A stretch of 64,000 nucleotides of DNA from Novosphingobium sp. SCN 66-18 (GTDB lineage: Bacteria; Pseudomonadota; Alphaproteobacteria; Sphingomonadales; Sphingomonadaceae), in the NCBI GenBank assembly GCA_001725355.1, contig MEGD01000003.1, forward strand, positions 62,001-126,000, given 5' to 3'. Below the pieces are notes generated by a model that ran no database searches, had not been told where the DNA came from, and saw only the letters and a list, made by a program, of their open reading frames with translations. Each line of letters begins with the position of its first letter. Position 1 is the first letter of the stretch. A program made the translations under genes and the position numbers. Shown in pieces: positions 46,957-56,318 of the stretch.

Positions 46957-47547
46957 TCAGGCGAAGGCCCGCGTGGCCTTGAGCCGGTTGTAGGCTTCCA
47001 CCACCTGCTGCAGCCGTCCTTCATGGCTGCGATCGCCGCCGTTGCGATCAGGGTGATAGCGCCGGACCAGTTCCGAATAGCGCGATCGCAACGCCCGGCG
47101 ATCGGCATCGAAAGCCAGCCCCAGCACCTCGTAAGCCGCGCGTTCTTCGGGGCCGATCCCGCGCTGCGCGGCTTCCTGCGCATTGCGATGATCCTGACGG
47201 CGCGCCTTCGTCCGCGCCGCGATTGCCTCCAGCGGATCGGCGAAGTCCGCCCAGCGCGGAGCGGCATCGATGCCCGCATCGGGCCGGAACGCGCGGGAAT
47301 GTGTGTCCCACCCGGCCAGCGGCGATTGCGCGGCCAGAATCTCGTCGGGCGTCATGCCGGCGAAGAAATCATAGCCGGCGTTGAACGCGCGGACGTGATC
47401 GAGGCAGAACCAGCGGTAATCGCCGGGGCCGTCGAAGCCCGAAGCGCGCACGCCGGGCGCGCGGAATTCTCCCGGCTGGTCGCAGCCGGGAGCATTGCAA
47501 AGGCGCCCTGCATTGTGGACGCGGCCGTGAAACTTGTCTTGCCTCAT
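46957..47547 (-). CDS. J-domain protein with N-terminal zinc-binding-like region
   Basis: 196 residues. The C-terminal 65 residues are a DnaJ domain: A-A-Y-E-V-L-G-L, the H-P-D tripeptide in R-R-Y-H-P-D-R-N-G-G-D-R and a final V-V-E-A-Y-N-R-L-K. The N-terminal part has C-N-A-P-G-C and W-F-C-L-D-H-V, a pattern that may bind zinc. Such proteins are usually found next to bolA and the cobS-cobT pair in alphaproteobacteria. Here bolA is divergent 40 bases away. The start at 47547 opens with M-R-Q-D-K-F-H-G-R-V. Confidence 0.9.
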   Translation of the reverse strand: MRQDKFHGRVHNAGRLCNAPGCDQPGEFRAPGVRASGFDGPGDYRWFCLDHVRAFNAGYDFFAGMTPDEILAAQSPLAGWDTHSRAFRPDAGIDAAPRWADFADPLEAIAARTKARRQDHRNAQEAAQRGIGPEERAAYEVLGLAFDADRRALRSRYSELVRRYHPDRNGGDRSHEGRLQQVVEAYNRLKATRAFA

Positions 47548-47587
47548 TGGGCTTTCACATGGTGCCTGACGCGCTAAAACGGAAGAC

Positions 47588-47860
47588 ATGACAGGACCGA
47601 TCGCACAGGAAATCGAACAGAGGCTGAAAGAAGCCTTCCTTCCGCTACGGCTTGCGGTGATCAACGACAGCGCCAGCCACCATGGCCATGCCGGCCATGA
47701 CGGATCAGGCGAATCGCACTTCACCGTGGAGATCGAGAGCGCGGCCTTCGCCGGCGTTTCCCGGCTGGAGCGGCAGCGCATGGTCAACCGCGCGCTGGGC
47801 GACCTGCCGGGGCAACGCGTCCACGCGCTGGCCATCAAGGCGCGAGCGCCCGGCGAATGA
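47588..47860 (+). CDS. BolA family protein
   Basis: 90 residues. It shows the BolA fold signature: I-E-Q-R-L-K-E-A-F, the loop with D-S-A-S-H-H-G-H-A-G-H, F-T-V-E-I-E-S-A-A-F, and R-L-E-R-Q-R-M-V-N-R-A-L-G-D. The histidines can share an iron-sulfur cluster with monothiol glutaredoxins in known members. The stop overlaps the Nudix start by 4 bases. Confidence 0.93.
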   Translation: MTGPIAQEIEQRLKEAFLPLRLAVINDSASHHGHAGHDGSGESHFTVEIESAAFAGVSRLERQRMVNRALGDLPGQRVHALAIKARAPGE

Positions 47861-48327
47861 CGGCAAGCGCCACGGCGCGGCGCATCCGCAGGGCGGCGCG
47901 CATCCTGCTGTTCGATACCGATGACCGGCTGCTGCTGTTCCGCTTCACGCCCGAAGGCCGCAGCCCGTTCTGGGCCACGCCGGGCGGCGAATGCGATCCC
48001 GGCGAGGACTGGGCCGATGCGGCCCGGCGCGAACTGCTGGAGGAAACCGGCATCATCGCCGATCCCGGCCCGATCATCGCTGCACGCGGCAATGATTTCG
48101 TGACGTTCGACGGCGAATCCGTCACGGCGGACGAGCGCTATTTCCGTATCCGGGTTTCCGCCGCAGCGATCGATACCAGCGGCCACACCGAACTGGAACG
48201 CCGGCTGATGTGCGAACACCGCTGGTTCGACAGGACCGAACTGGCCGCGTGGCACGAACGGATATTCCCGCCCGAGCTGCTCGATCTGCTTGACCGCGAC
48301 GGCGCCAGCGGGGAACCATCGGCCTGA
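47857..48327 (+). CDS. Nudix hydrolase
   Basis: 156 residues. The Nudix box is complete: G-E-C-D-P-G-E-D-W-A-D-A-A-R-R-E-L-L-E-E-T-G-I, matching G-x5-E-x7-R-E-U-x-E-E-x-G-U. It hydrolyses a nucleoside diphosphate linked to another group; the substrate is unknown. The ATG overlaps the bolA stop (ATGA), so they form a pair. Confidence 0.9.
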   Translation: MTASATARRIRRAARILLFDTDDRLLLFRFTPEGRSPFWATPGGECDPGEDWADAARRELLEETGIIADPGPIIAARGNDFVTFDGESVTADERYFRIRVSAAAIDTSGHTELERRLMCEHRWFDRTELAAWHERIFPPELLDLLDRDGASGEPSA

Positions 48328-48381
48328 CAAGGCCGCGCCATGCAGAATCGCGGATCTGGATAACGAGAGGAAGCGGAGAGG

Positions 48382-49206
48382 ATGACGTTCAACGGACAAA
48401 CCGTGTGGATCACCGGCGCATCCTCCGGCATCGGCGCCGCGATGGCGCGGGCGCTGGCGAAGGACGGCGCGCATCTGGTCCTGTCCGGCCGCAACGCCGC
48501 CGCGCTGGAAGAAGTGGCGACCGATTGCGGGAATGCGCTGGTGCTGCCCTTCGATGTCGGCGATGCGGAAGCGCGCGATGCGGCCGTGACCGCCGCGTGG
48601 GAATGGGCCCAGGCGCGCAGCGGCGGCGTGGACATGCTGGTCAACAATGCCGGGCTCAGCCAGCGTTCGCTCGCCGTCGACACGGCCTTTTCGGTCTATG
48701 ATCATATCGTGGGCATCGACCTGCTGGCCCCGATCGCGCTGACGCAAGCCCTGCTGCCGCGCATGGTGGAGCGGGGCGAAGGTCGGTTCGTCATGATGTC
48801 GAGCGTCGCCGGCAAGGTCGGCGTGCCGATGCGGACGGCCTACTGCGCCGCCAAGTTCGGCCTGATCGGCTATGCCGACGCCTTGCGCGCCGAAACCGCG
48901 CACCTGGGGCTGAAGGTTCACGTCATTGCGCCGGGTTCGGTCCGCACCAACGTGTCGCGCAACGCGCTGACCGCCGACGGCAGCCGGCGCGGCGCCAGCG
49001 ACCACGCGATCGAGAACGGCATCGCGCCGGAGGATGCCGTTGCCGAGATGCTGGCGGCGATTCTGCGCGACGAACGCGAAATCGTGATCGCGCGCGGCAT
49101 CGAGCAGCAGATGGGCGAGCTGCGCCGCACGCCCGACGCGCTGTTTGACCAGGTCGCCGCGATGATGGCCGCCGGGTACGCGGAAAAGATGCAACGGGAG
49201 GGGTAA
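48382..49206 (+). CDS. Short-chain dehydrogenase/reductase (SDR)
   Basis: 274 residues, classical SDR: W-I-T-G-A-S-S-G-I-G near residues 9-18, N-N-A-G, and the active site S-S-V-A-G-K-V-G-V-P-M-R-T-A-Y-C-A-A-K. The order and the longer C-terminal region resemble DHRS7-type reductases acting on lipid or steroid substrates. The following hydrolase gene begins 5 bases after its stop, so a shared pathway is possible. Confidence 0.88.
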   Translation: MTFNGQTVWITGASSGIGAAMARALAKDGAHLVLSGRNAAALEEVATDCGNALVLPFDVGDAEARDAAVTAAWEWAQARSGGVDMLVNNAGLSQRSLAVDTAFSVYDHIVGIDLLAPIALTQALLPRMVERGEGRFVMMSSVAGKVGVPMRTAYCAAKFGLIGYADALRAETAHLGLKVHVIAPGSVRTNVSRNALTADGSRRGASDHAIENGIAPEDAVAEMLAAILRDEREIVIARGIEQQMGELRRTPDALFDQVAAMMAAGYAEKMQREG

Positions 49207-49211
49207 AGAGC

Positions 49212-50123
49212 ATGGAACAGCAGCGGATCACGCTTGCCAACGGAATCGAACTGGACGTGGTGGACGTGGGGCCAAGGGATGCCCCCGCCCTGATCTTCCT
49301 GCACGGCTTTCCCGAATCGCACCGCACCTGGCGCCACCAGATCGCGCATCTTTCCGCGCGCTATCGCTGCATCGCGCCCGACCAGCGCGGTTATCGCGGA
49401 TCGTCCAAGCCCGAAGGCGTCGAAAACTACACGCCGGACAAGCTGATCGGCGACATCTTCCTGCTCGCGGATGCGCTGGGCGTCGACAAGTTCACGGTGC
49501 TCGGCCACGACTGGGGCGGCGCGATCGCCTGGGGCGTGGCGCTGATGGGGCAGGGCACGCGCGTGACGCGCGCGGTGATCGCCAATGCCCCCCACCCCGG
49601 CGTGTTCCAGAAGCTGCTCTATCTCGATCCCGTCCAGCGCGCGGCCAGCCAGTACATGCGCGCCTTCCGCGATCGGGCGAACGACGCGCTGGTGCGCGAA
49701 CATGGCCTTGCCGCGCTGCTGATGAAGGCGCTCGACTGGAAGCGATCGCCGGTGATGGAGCCGGAAGAACGCGATGCACTGATGCGGGACTGGCAGGATG
49801 CCGACGCCAGCATCGCGATGCTCAACTGGTATCGCGGCAGCCCCATCGACGTGCCCCCGCTCGACGCGCCCTATGCGCTGCCGGACGGCTTCACGCCGCC
49901 GCCGCTGCCGCCACTCAACATCCCGACGCTGGTGATCTGGGCGCTCGACGATCTGGCGTTGCCGCCCGCCAATCTCGAAGGGCTGGAGTCCGGTATCCCC
50001 GATCTGACGATCGAAAGGATTCCCGATTGCGGGCACTTCGTGCCATGGGAAGCGCCCGAGGAAGTGAACGCGGCGATCGACAGCTTCTTCGCCCGCACCG
50101 AATTCAAGAGGTCCGATGGCTGA
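49212..50123 (+). CDS. Alpha/beta hydrolase, epoxide-hydrolase-like
   Basis: 303 residues. The oxyanion motif H-G-F-P-E (residues 31-35) and the nucleophile elbow G-H-D-W-G-G with aspartate (Asp100) mark the epoxide hydrolase/haloalkane dehalogenase branch. The late C-G-H-F-V-P-W-E gives the catalytic histidine. A tyrosine-bearing cap region (R-A-A-S-Q-Y-M) fits epoxide hydrolase better. The substrate is unknown. It overlaps the LtrA gene by 8 bases. Confidence 0.87.
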   Translation: MEQQRITLANGIELDVVDVGPRDAPALIFLHGFPESHRTWRHQIAHLSARYRCIAPDQRGYRGSSKPEGVENYTPDKLIGDIFLLADALGVDKFTVLGHDWGGAIAWGVALMGQGTRVTRAVIANAPHPGVFQKLLYLDPVQRAASQYMRAFRDRANDALVREHGLAALLMKALDWKRSPVMEPEERDALMRDWQDADASIAMLNWYRGSPIDVPPLDAPYALPDGFTPPPLPPLNIPTLVIWALDDLALPPANLEGLESGIPDLTIERIPDCGHFVPWEAPEEVNAAIDSFFARTEFKRSDG

Positions 50124-51339
50124 ACAGCACGAGCAACCCCAATCCGGCAAGCGCCCGCTGATGCGCAATCATGGCGGTGGGCACGCCCCGGTAAGCAATC
50201 TCGAACTGTTCTTCGATCTCGTTTACGTCTTCGCGATCACGCAGCTTTCGCACACCTTGCTCCACCATCTGTCGTGGATGGGGCTGCTGGAAGCGGCCTG
50301 CCTGTTCCTGGCGGTGTGGTGGGCGTGGATCTACACCGCCTGGGTCACCAACTGGACCGATCCGGAACGCGGGCCGGTGCGGTTGATGCTGATCGCGGTC
50401 ATGCTGGGCAGCCTGCTGGTCTCGGTCGCCCTGCCCGATGCGTTCGGCGAAACCGGCCTGCTGTTCGCAGCGAGCTACGTCGTCGTGCAGCTCGGCCGCT
50501 CGCTGATGACGATCGCGATCATGCGGGGCGAGGACAAGGCGGCGGCGCGCAACATGGTACGCATAGCGTTCTGGTTCGCCCTGCCAGCGCCCCTGTGGAT
50601 CGCGGGGGCGCTGGCCGATCCGCACGGCACGCGGATCGCCCTGTGGTTCGCCGCGCTGCTGATCGAATATCTGGGACCGGTCATGTGGTTCCGCACGCCG
50701 GGACTGGGCCGGTCGACTCCGGGCGACTGGAACATCTCGGGCAGCCACATGGCCGAACGCGGCGGGCTGATCGTCATCATCGCGCTGGGCGAAGGCATCG
50801 TCGTGACCGGCGCGAACTTCGCCGAGGCTACCCATGATCCCGCGCATGTGCTGGCCTTCCTGCTCGCCTTCGTGGGGTCCGTGCTGATGTGGTGGATCTA
50901 TTTCGACACGGGCGCGCAGCGCGGGGCGGAGCACATCGAGCACCACGCCGAAGCGGGCAAGGTCGCGCGCGCGGCCTATACCTACCTGCACATGCCGATC
51001 GTGGCCGGAATCGTGGTCAGCGCCGTGGCCGACGCGCTGCTGCTCGAAGAACCGGCCGGTCACACGGAACCGGGACTGGTGCTGACGCAATGCGGCGGGC
51101 TTCTGGTCTATGTGCTCGGCAACGGCCTGTTCAAACGCTTCTCCAGCCCGCTCCGGGTCTTCCCGCCGTCGCATCTGGCAGGCTGCTTTCTGCTCGCCGG
51201 GGCAGGCCTGTGGGCATGGCTGATGCATCCCCTGGCGCTGGCCTTCGTCGGCGTGAGCGTCCTCGTGCTGGCCGTGGTGGCGGTGTGGGAATGGGGCTCC
51301 TATCACGGCGGCTGGAAAAGCCGGTTCGCGCAGGGGTGA
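50116..51339 (+). CDS. Low-temperature-requirement A (LtrA) family membrane protein
   Basis: 407 residues with about ten membrane helices. Near the start it has S-N-L-E-L-F-F-D-L-V-Y-V-F-A-I-T-Q-L-S, and later A-E-R-G-G-L-I-V-I-I-A-L-G-E-G-I-V, the two signatures of LtrA. The family is named after a Listeria gene; its biochemical role is unknown. AAGAGG precedes the ATG. The start lies inside the end of the hydrolase gene, indicating SDR-hydrolase-LtrA co-expression. Confidence 0.92.
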   Translation: MAEQHEQPQSGKRPLMRNHGGGHAPVSNLELFFDLVYVFAITQLSHTLLHHLSWMGLLEAACLFLAVWWAWIYTAWVTNWTDPERGPVRLMLIAVMLGSLLVSVALPDAFGETGLLFAASYVVVQLGRSLMTIAIMRGEDKAAARNMVRIAFWFALPAPLWIAGALADPHGTRIALWFAALLIEYLGPVMWFRTPGLGRSTPGDWNISGSHMAERGGLIVIIALGEGIVVTGANFAEATHDPAHVLAFLLAFVGSVLMWWIYFDTGAQRGAEHIEHHAEAGKVARAAYTYLHMPIVAGIVVSAVADALLLEEPAGHTEPGLVLTQCGGLLVYVLGNGLFKRFSSPLRVFPPSHLAGCFLLAGAGLWAWLMHPLALAFVGVSVLVLAVVAVWEWGSYHGGWKSRFAQG

Positions 51340-51347
51340 ACCCGGGC

Positions 51348-51367
51348 ACCGGCTTTCGCCAGCCGGT
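51348..51367. terminator. Hairpin between convergent LtrA and DUF2332 genes
   Basis: ACCGGCT-TTCGCC-AGCCGGT forms a 7-bp stem in the 28-base convergent gap, directly before the DUF2332 stop. A two-way terminator role is plausible, though T-runs are absent. Confidence 0.4.
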
Positions 51368-52450
51368 TCAGCCGCGCCAGTCGATCGACGTGCCGTGCGG
51401 ATGCGCCCGCGCCAGCATGCGCGCGGCGCCGTCGCCCGGCCAATAGCGCACGACAAGTTCGTGCAGATGAATTTCGCGGTTGGCTTCCAGCGCGATCCAC
51501 GCCAGCGCCTTGTCCGCCGAAGCGCGCGCCCCGGCCGCTTCCATGGCGGCGGTAACGCGCTCCTGCTGGTCGCCGGGCACATATTGCCAGACGATCGAAT
51601 GCATCAGCACGCGCGTCGTCCCCGCGGCTTGCGGCCTGGCCAGTTCCGCCTCGACGAAATCGGCGGCGTTCATCTTCACCAGATCGGGCGGAGCGGCGCG
51701 CGCGGCATCGATCGCCGCTTCCAGCCGCTGGAAACGCTCGGTCATTTCCGGCCAGACGAACGCCTTGAGCCGCAGCGCCTGCGCCGGGTCCGTCAGATCG
51801 ACCGGGGCGACATCGCACCCGCGCGTGGACGCGATTTCGATGGCGCGGGCCGGCGGCGGCGCGCCCTGCCATTCGGGGGCGATCCGCATCGCGCCCGGCT
51901 CCGGCCCCACGTTCACGCCACCCAGCGCATAGTGGTAGCGCGCCAGCATCAGATTGATCCCGCCGCTCGATCCGATTTCCAGGCACTGGAAGCGCGGCGG
52001 CAGGCCCTGTTCGGCCAGCCACAGCATCGCCGCGACGAAATTGGCGGAACGCCCCGCCTCGTTGGTCTGCGGCGGCCCGTCGAGCCAGGGCTGGAGGTCC
52101 GCGTCATGCGCGGCGATCACCCCCGCGATGATCGCCGCGTCGTCGATGTCCTGCACCCCGGCGTAGAGCGCGGCCAGCGCCGGCGCGCGGCCGGACAGGT
52201 GCAGCCCGTGAAGCGCGCCCGCCACGCGCAACGGCAGCGCATCGGCCAGCGGCGCGCCCTTCCACCCGCGAATCCGGTCGAGCAGTGGCCCGCGTTCCCC
52301 GCGCTCCAGCAATTGCGCCACCGCGGCGCAGACCCGCGCGGTCACCGGCGCGCCCGCGTTCAGGCAATAGGCGACCTGGTTGGCGAAGGCGGTGGCGACG
52401 GCATCCATGCCCGTCGCCTGCATATCGATGAATTCATATTTTCCCGTCAT
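51368..52450 (-). CDS. DUF2332 family protein
   Basis: 360 residues, cytoplasmic. Members have no proven function. A glycine-rich [13 protein letters not shown] near the middle resembles the SAM-binding motif I of Rossmann-fold methyltransferases, and a later [12 protein letters not shown] is a conserved strand of the family. The N-terminal third is helical and may hold a separate domain. The start at 52450 has AAGGAG eight bases upstream and is preferred to 52486. hisG is divergent 50 bases away. Confidence 0.85.
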   Translation of the reverse strand: MTGKYEFIDMQATGMDAVATAFANQVAYCLNAGAPVTARVCAAVAQLLERGERGPLLDRIRGWKGAPLADALPLRVAGALHGLHLSGRAPALAALYAGVQDIDDAAIIAGVIAAHDADLQPWLDGPPQTNEAGRSANFVAAMLWLAEQGLPPRFQCLEIGSSGGINLMLARYHYALGGVNVGPEPGAMRIAPEWQGAPPPARAIEIASTRGCDVAPVDLTDPAQALRLKAFVWPEMTERFQRLEAAIDAARAAPPDLVKMNAADFVEAELARPQAAGTTRVLMHSIVWQYVPGDQQERVTAAMEAAGARASADKALAWIALEANREIHLHELVVRYWPGDGAARMLARAHPHGTSIDWRG

Positions 52451-52500
52451 CGCCAGCTCTCCTTGCCCTTTGCGCCCGCTCGCCATATGGGCGGCCGGTT

Positions 52501-53184
52501 ATGACTCCAGCCGCACCGCCCGCTTCGCAGCTCGTCTTCGCCCTGCCCAAGGGCCGCATCCTCGACGAAGCGTTGCCCCTGCTCGCGCAAGCGGGAGTGG
52601 TGCCCGAGCCGGAGTTCCATGACAAGAACTCCCGCGCGCTGAGTTTCGCGACGAACCAGCCGGACGTGAAGATCATCCGCGTCCGCGCCTTCGACGTGGC
52701 GACATTCGTGGCGCATGGCGCGGCGCAGGCCGGCATCGTCGGGTCGGACGTGATCGACGAATTCGACTATGCCGATCTCTACGCGCCGGTGGATCTCGAC
52801 ATCGGGCATTGCCGGCTTTCCGTGGCCGAGCCGGTCGCGGTGGACGGCGCCGCGGACGTGGCGCGCGAAAGCCATGCCCGCGTCGCCACGAAGTATCCCA
52901 ACCTCACGCGGCGGCACTTCGAGAAGCTGGGCGTGCAGGCCGAAGTGGTGAAGCTCAACGGCGCGATGGAGTTGGCGCCCTCGCTGGGGCTGGCCAGCCG
53001 CATCGTGGACCTTGTTTCCACCGGCCGCACGCTGAAGGACAACGGCCTTGTCGAAACCAGCCGGATCATGCCGGTTTCGGCGCGGCTGATCGTCAACCGC
53101 GCCGCGCTGAAAACCGACAGCGCCCGGCTGGGCGGCCTGATCGATGCGTTTCGCGCGCTGGTGGCGGAAAGGAAGGCGGCCTGA
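52501..53184 (+). CDS. hisG: ATP phosphoribosyltransferase, short form
   Basis: 227 residues. It makes phosphoribosyl-ATP, the first step of histidine synthesis. [17 protein letters not shown], and the PRPP loop [12 protein letters not shown] are intact. The protein lacks the C-terminal regulatory ACT-like domain, so it is the HisG(S) form that needs HisZ; hisZ is not in the window. The stop overlaps the hisD start (TGATG). Confidence 0.96.
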   Translation: MTPAAPPASQLVFALPKGRILDEALPLLAQAGVVPEPEFHDKNSRALSFATNQPDVKIIRVRAFDVATFVAHGAAQAGIVGSDVIDEFDYADLYAPVDLDIGHCRLSVAEPVAVDGAADVARESHARVATKYPNLTRRHFEKLGVQAEVVKLNGAMELAPSLGLASRIVDLVSTGRTLKDNGLVETSRIMPVSARLIVNRAALKTDSARLGGLIDAFRALVAERKAA

Positions 53185-54473
53185 TGCTCCGGCTCACGTC
53201 CAGCGATCCCGATTTCGGCAGGGCCTTCACCCGGCTGGTCAAGGACCGGCGCGAAAGCGACGAGAACGTCGCGCGCGATGTGCAGACGATCATCGAGGAC
53301 GTGCGCCTGCGGGGCGACGCAGCGCTGGCCGAATATACCGAGCGGTTCGACAGCCATCTGCCCGACGATGACGACTGGCGCATCGCGCCCGAGGCGTGCC
53401 GCGACGCGTTCGAGACGCTGGCACCGGATCTGCGCGCCGCGCTGGAACTGGCCGCCCAGCGCATCCGCACCTACCACGAGGCGCAACGGCCGCAGGATCG
53501 CGACTACGTCGATGATGCCGGCATCCGGCTCGGCGCGAAGTGGCGGGCGGTCGATGGCGCGGGGCTGTACGTGCCGGGCGGCCGCGCCGCCTATCCCTCG
53601 TCCCTGCTGATGAACGCCATTCCCGCCAAGGTCGCGGGCGTGGAACGCCTGGTCATCACGACCCCGACGCCCAAGGGCGAGATCAATCCGCTGGTGCTGG
53701 CCGCCGCGCACCTGGCCGGGGTGGACGAGGTCTGGCGCGTGGGCGGCGCGCAGGCCATCGCCGCGCTGGCTTATGGCACCGGCCGCATCCGGCCCGTGGA
53801 CGTCATCACCGGCCCCGGCAACGCCTGGGTGGCCGAAGCCAAGCGCCAGCTTTACGGCGTGGTCGGGATCGACATGGTGGCCGGCCCATCCGAAATCCTC
53901 GTGATCGCCGACGCGAAGAACGATCCGCAGTGGATCGCCGCCGATCTGCTCAGCCAGGCCGAGCACGACCCTGCCGCGCAATCGATCCTGATTACCGACG
54001 ATGCGAAGTTCGCCGACATGGTGGCCGACATGGTGGGCGTGGAGATCGCCATGCTGCCCAAGGCCAGGGTCGCCAAGGCGAGCTGGGACGCGCACGGCGT
54101 TATCATCGTCGTCGATTCGCTGGACGAGGCCCCCGCTCTCGCCAATCGCCTTGCCGCCGAGCACGTCGAGATCGCGACCGACGATCCCGAAGCGCTGTTC
54201 GCCCGGATTCGCCATGCCGGCTCCGTCTTCCTCGGACGCAACACGCCCGAGGCCATCGGCGATTACATCGCCGGCCCCAACCATGTCCTGCCCACCGGGC
54301 GCCGCGCGCGCTTCTCGTCGGGCCTTTCTGTTCTGGATTTCATGAAACGCACCAGCTTCATTGCGGTGAGCGACGCCGGTCTCGATGCCGTCGGCCACGC
54401 CGCCATTCAACTTGCCAACGCCGAAGGGCTGACGGCCCATGCCCGCTCGATCGAACTGAGGCTCGGCATATGA
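53184..54473 (+). CDS. hisD: Histidinol dehydrogenase
   Basis: 429 residues. It carries out the last two oxidation steps to histidine. G-L-Y-V-P-G-G-R-A-A-Y-P-S-S, V-D-V-I-T-G-P-G-N-A-W-V, the zinc-binding Q-A-E-H-D in L-L-S-Q-A-E-H-D-P, and A-G-P-N-H-V-L-P-T-G are present. The start overlaps hisG by 1 base; the stop overlaps the nusB start by 4, so hisG-hisD-nusB are coupled. Confidence 0.97.
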   Translation: MLRLTSSDPDFGRAFTRLVKDRRESDENVARDVQTIIEDVRLRGDAALAEYTERFDSHLPDDDDWRIAPEACRDAFETLAPDLRAALELAAQRIRTYHEAQRPQDRDYVDDAGIRLGAKWRAVDGAGLYVPGGRAAYPSSLLMNAIPAKVAGVERLVITTPTPKGEINPLVLAAAHLAGVDEVWRVGGAQAIAALAYGTGRIRPVDVITGPGNAWVAEAKRQLYGVVGIDMVAGPSEILVIADAKNDPQWIAADLLSQAEHDPAAQSILITDDAKFADMVADMVGVEIAMLPKARVAKASWDAHGVIIVVDSLDEAPALANRLAAEHVEIATDDPEALFARIRHAGSVFLGRNTPEAIGDYIAGPNHVLPTGRRARFSSGLSVLDFMKRTSFIAVSDAGLDAVGHAAIQLANAEGLTAHARSIELRLGI

Positions 54474-54931
54474 CCGTGCGCAACGGCCGCGCGCCGGGTC
54501 AGGCCCGTTCCGCCGCCCGCCTGGCGGCGGTGCAAGCCCTTTACCAGCTCGAGATGGAAAAGCCCGAGCTGCGGTTGCTGCTGGACGAATTCCACCAGCA
54601 CCGGCTGGGCGCGGAGATCGAGGACGTCGAGTATCTCGCTGCCGACGTGAGCTTTTTCGACGATATCGTGAAGGGCGTGGACGCCCGCCGCGAGGAGATC
54701 GACGGACTGCTCACCGCGCGCCTTGCGCAGGGCTGGTCGCTCTCGCGGCTCGATCGCACGATGCACCAGGTGCTGCGCGCCGGCACCTACGAACTGCTGG
54801 CCCGGCGCGATGTGAACGTCGGTACGGTCATCACCGAGTACGTTGATGTGGCCCATGCCTTCTTCGAGGAACGCGAGGCGAAGTTCGTCAACGGTCTGCT
54901 CGATGCCGTGGCGAAAGACGTGCGCCAATAA
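54470..54931 (+). CDS. nusB: Transcription antitermination factor NusB
   Basis: 153 residues, all helical. NusB with NusE/S10 binds boxA of rRNA leaders. R-S-A-A-R-L-A-A-V-Q-A-L-Y-Q-L-E at the start, V-L-R-A-G-T-Y-E-L-L-A-R, the V-I-T-E-Y-V-D-V-A-H-A-F-F and A-K-F-V-N-G-L-L-D are signature stretches. hisGD-nusB order is common in sphingomonads. Convergent with the S-formylglutathione hydrolase gene. Confidence 0.95.
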   Translation: MTVRNGRAPGQARSAARLAAVQALYQLEMEKPELRLLLDEFHQHRLGAEIEDVEYLAADVSFFDDIVKGVDARREEIDGLLTARLAQGWSLSRLDRTMHQVLRAGTYELLARRDVNVGTVITEYVDVAHAFFEEREAKFVNGLLDAVAKDVRQ

Positions 54932-54945
54932 TAGACCCGGATGGC

Positions 54946-54978
54946 CCTGTCCCCCTCCCGTTACGGAAGGGAGACAGG
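54946..54978. terminator. Hairpin between nusB and the convergent hydrolase gene
   Basis: Arms CCTGT/ACAGG and CTCCC/GGGAG pair with an asymmetric bulge around a 9-base loop (GTTACGGAA). A weak two-way terminator is possible. Confidence 0.35.
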
Positions 54979-54988
54979 ATAGTTCGAC

Positions 54989-55840
54989 CTAAAGCCGTTC
55001 CGCGTGCCAGCGCACGTGGTCTTCCATGAAGGTGGAAATGAAGTTGTAGCTGTGGTCGTAGCCCGGCTGCATCCGCAGCGTGAGTGCCACGCCCGCCGCC
55101 TTGCAGGCCGCATCGAACAGTTTGGGCCGAAGCTGTTCGGCGAGGAACTGGTCCGCGCCGCCCTGATCGACGAGAATGTCGCCCGCCGGGCGCCCGCCGT
55201 CCTCGACCAGCGCGGTCGCATCGTGCGCGCGCCACGCGGCCCTGTCCTCGCCCAGATAGCCGCCCAGCGCCTTGTGGCCCCACGGCACCTGCCCCGGCGC
55301 GACGATCGGCGCGAAGGCGGACAGCGATTTGAACCGGTCGGGATAGGTGAGGCCCAGCGTCAGCGCGCCATGGCCGCCCATCGAATGCCCGGTAATGCCC
55401 ATGCGATCGAGATCGACGGGGAAGTTGGCCGCCAGCAGCGCGGGCAGTTCCCGAGCGATGTAATCCCACATCCGGTAATGCGGCGCGAACGGCGCCTGGG
55501 TGGCGTTGACGTAGAAGCCCGCGCCCAGCCCGAAATCGTAGGCCCCCGCCGGATCGTCGGCCACGCCTTCACCGCGCGGCGAGGTATCCGGCGCGACGAA
55601 CACGATGCCATGTTCGGCGCAGGCCTTGCGGTATTCCCCCTTGTCGGTGACGTTCGCGTGCGTGCAGGTCAGCCCCGAAAGGTAGATCAGCACCGGCAGC
55701 TTGCCACCCGCCCCTGCTCCTGCCTGCGGGGGCAGGAAGACCGAAAAGGTCATTCCCGTCCCCGTCGCGGTCGAAGCGTGCGCATAGACGCCCAGCGTGC
55801 CGCCGTGCGCCTTGCTCGTCGAAACCGTCTCAAGCGTCAT
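54989..55840 (-). CDS. fghA: S-formylglutathione hydrolase
   Basis: 283 residues, esterase D family. It splits S-formylglutathione to formate and glutathione in the formaldehyde-oxidation route. Y-L-S-G-L-T-C-T-H-A-N holds the family Cys, G-H-S-M-G-G-H-G-A the nucleophile (Ser153), and the C-terminal G-Y-D-H-S-Y-N-F-I the catalytic histidine. A P-D-T-S-P-R-G loop is also typical. It starts 4 bases after the VOC gene stop. No frmA-like dehydrogenase lies in the window. Confidence 0.94.
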   Translation of the reverse strand: MTLETVSTSKAHGGTLGVYAHASTATGTGMTFSVFLPPQAGAGAGGKLPVLIYLSGLTCTHANVTDKGEYRKACAEHGIVFVAPDTSPRGEGVADDPAGAYDFGLGAGFYVNATQAPFAPHYRMWDYIARELPALLAANFPVDLDRMGITGHSMGGHGALTLGLTYPDRFKSLSAFAPIVAPGQVPWGHKALGGYLGEDRAAWRAHDATALVEDGGRPAGDILVDQGGADQFLAEQLRPKLFDAACKAAGVALTLRMQPGYDHSYNFISTFMEDHVRWHAERL

Positions 55841-55844
55841 CCGG

Positions 55845-56216
55845 TCAGCCCAGAACGTGCAGCGCGCACAGCTTGTTGCCGTCCGGATCGCGCAGATAGG
55901 CGAGGTAGTACGGGCTGCCCTCGCGCGGTCCCGGCGGGTCTTCGCACGCCGTGCCGCCATTGGCCACGCCAGCGGCATGCCAGGCATTCGCCTGTTCCGG
56001 CGTCATCCCGAAACCGATGGTGCCGCCATTGGCGAAGCAGGCAGGATTCCCGTCGATCGGAAGGGTCAGGATGAAGATGCCCCCGTTGTGCTGGTAGATC
56101 AGTCGGCCCTTGGGGTCGGTCACGCCTTCCGGCCCGCCGAACGCGGCGAACGTGGCGTCGTAGAACTTCTTGGAGCGGGCAATGTCATTGCTGCCCAACA
56201 TCACGTGCGTGAACAT
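55845..56216 (-). CDS. VOC family protein (glyoxalase-fold)
   Basis: 123 residues, single VOC module: M-F-T-H-V-M-L-G-S-N-D-I-A-R-S-K-K-F-Y-D-A at the start and Y-Y-L-A-Y-L-R-D-P-D-G-N-K-L-C-A-L-H at the end. This subgroup is annotated as lactoylglutathione-lyase-like but without proven substrate. It precedes and is co-transcribed with fghA, consistent with glutathione-linked aldehyde handling. Confidence 0.9.
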   Translation of the reverse strand: MFTHVMLGSNDIARSKKFYDATFAAFGGPEGVTDPKGRLIYQHNGGIFILTLPIDGNPACFANGGTIGFGMTPEQANAWHAAGVANGGTACEDPPGPREGSPYYLAYLRDPDGNKLCALHVLG

Positions 56217-56318
56217 GCATATCTCTCCCTTCGCGATAGCCGGAAACGCTTAGAGGGCGTCGGCTCGCGAGGGTCAAGCGCTCTCTTGCGCCCATCAGTT
56301 CAGGTGTCAGTTCAGGCG

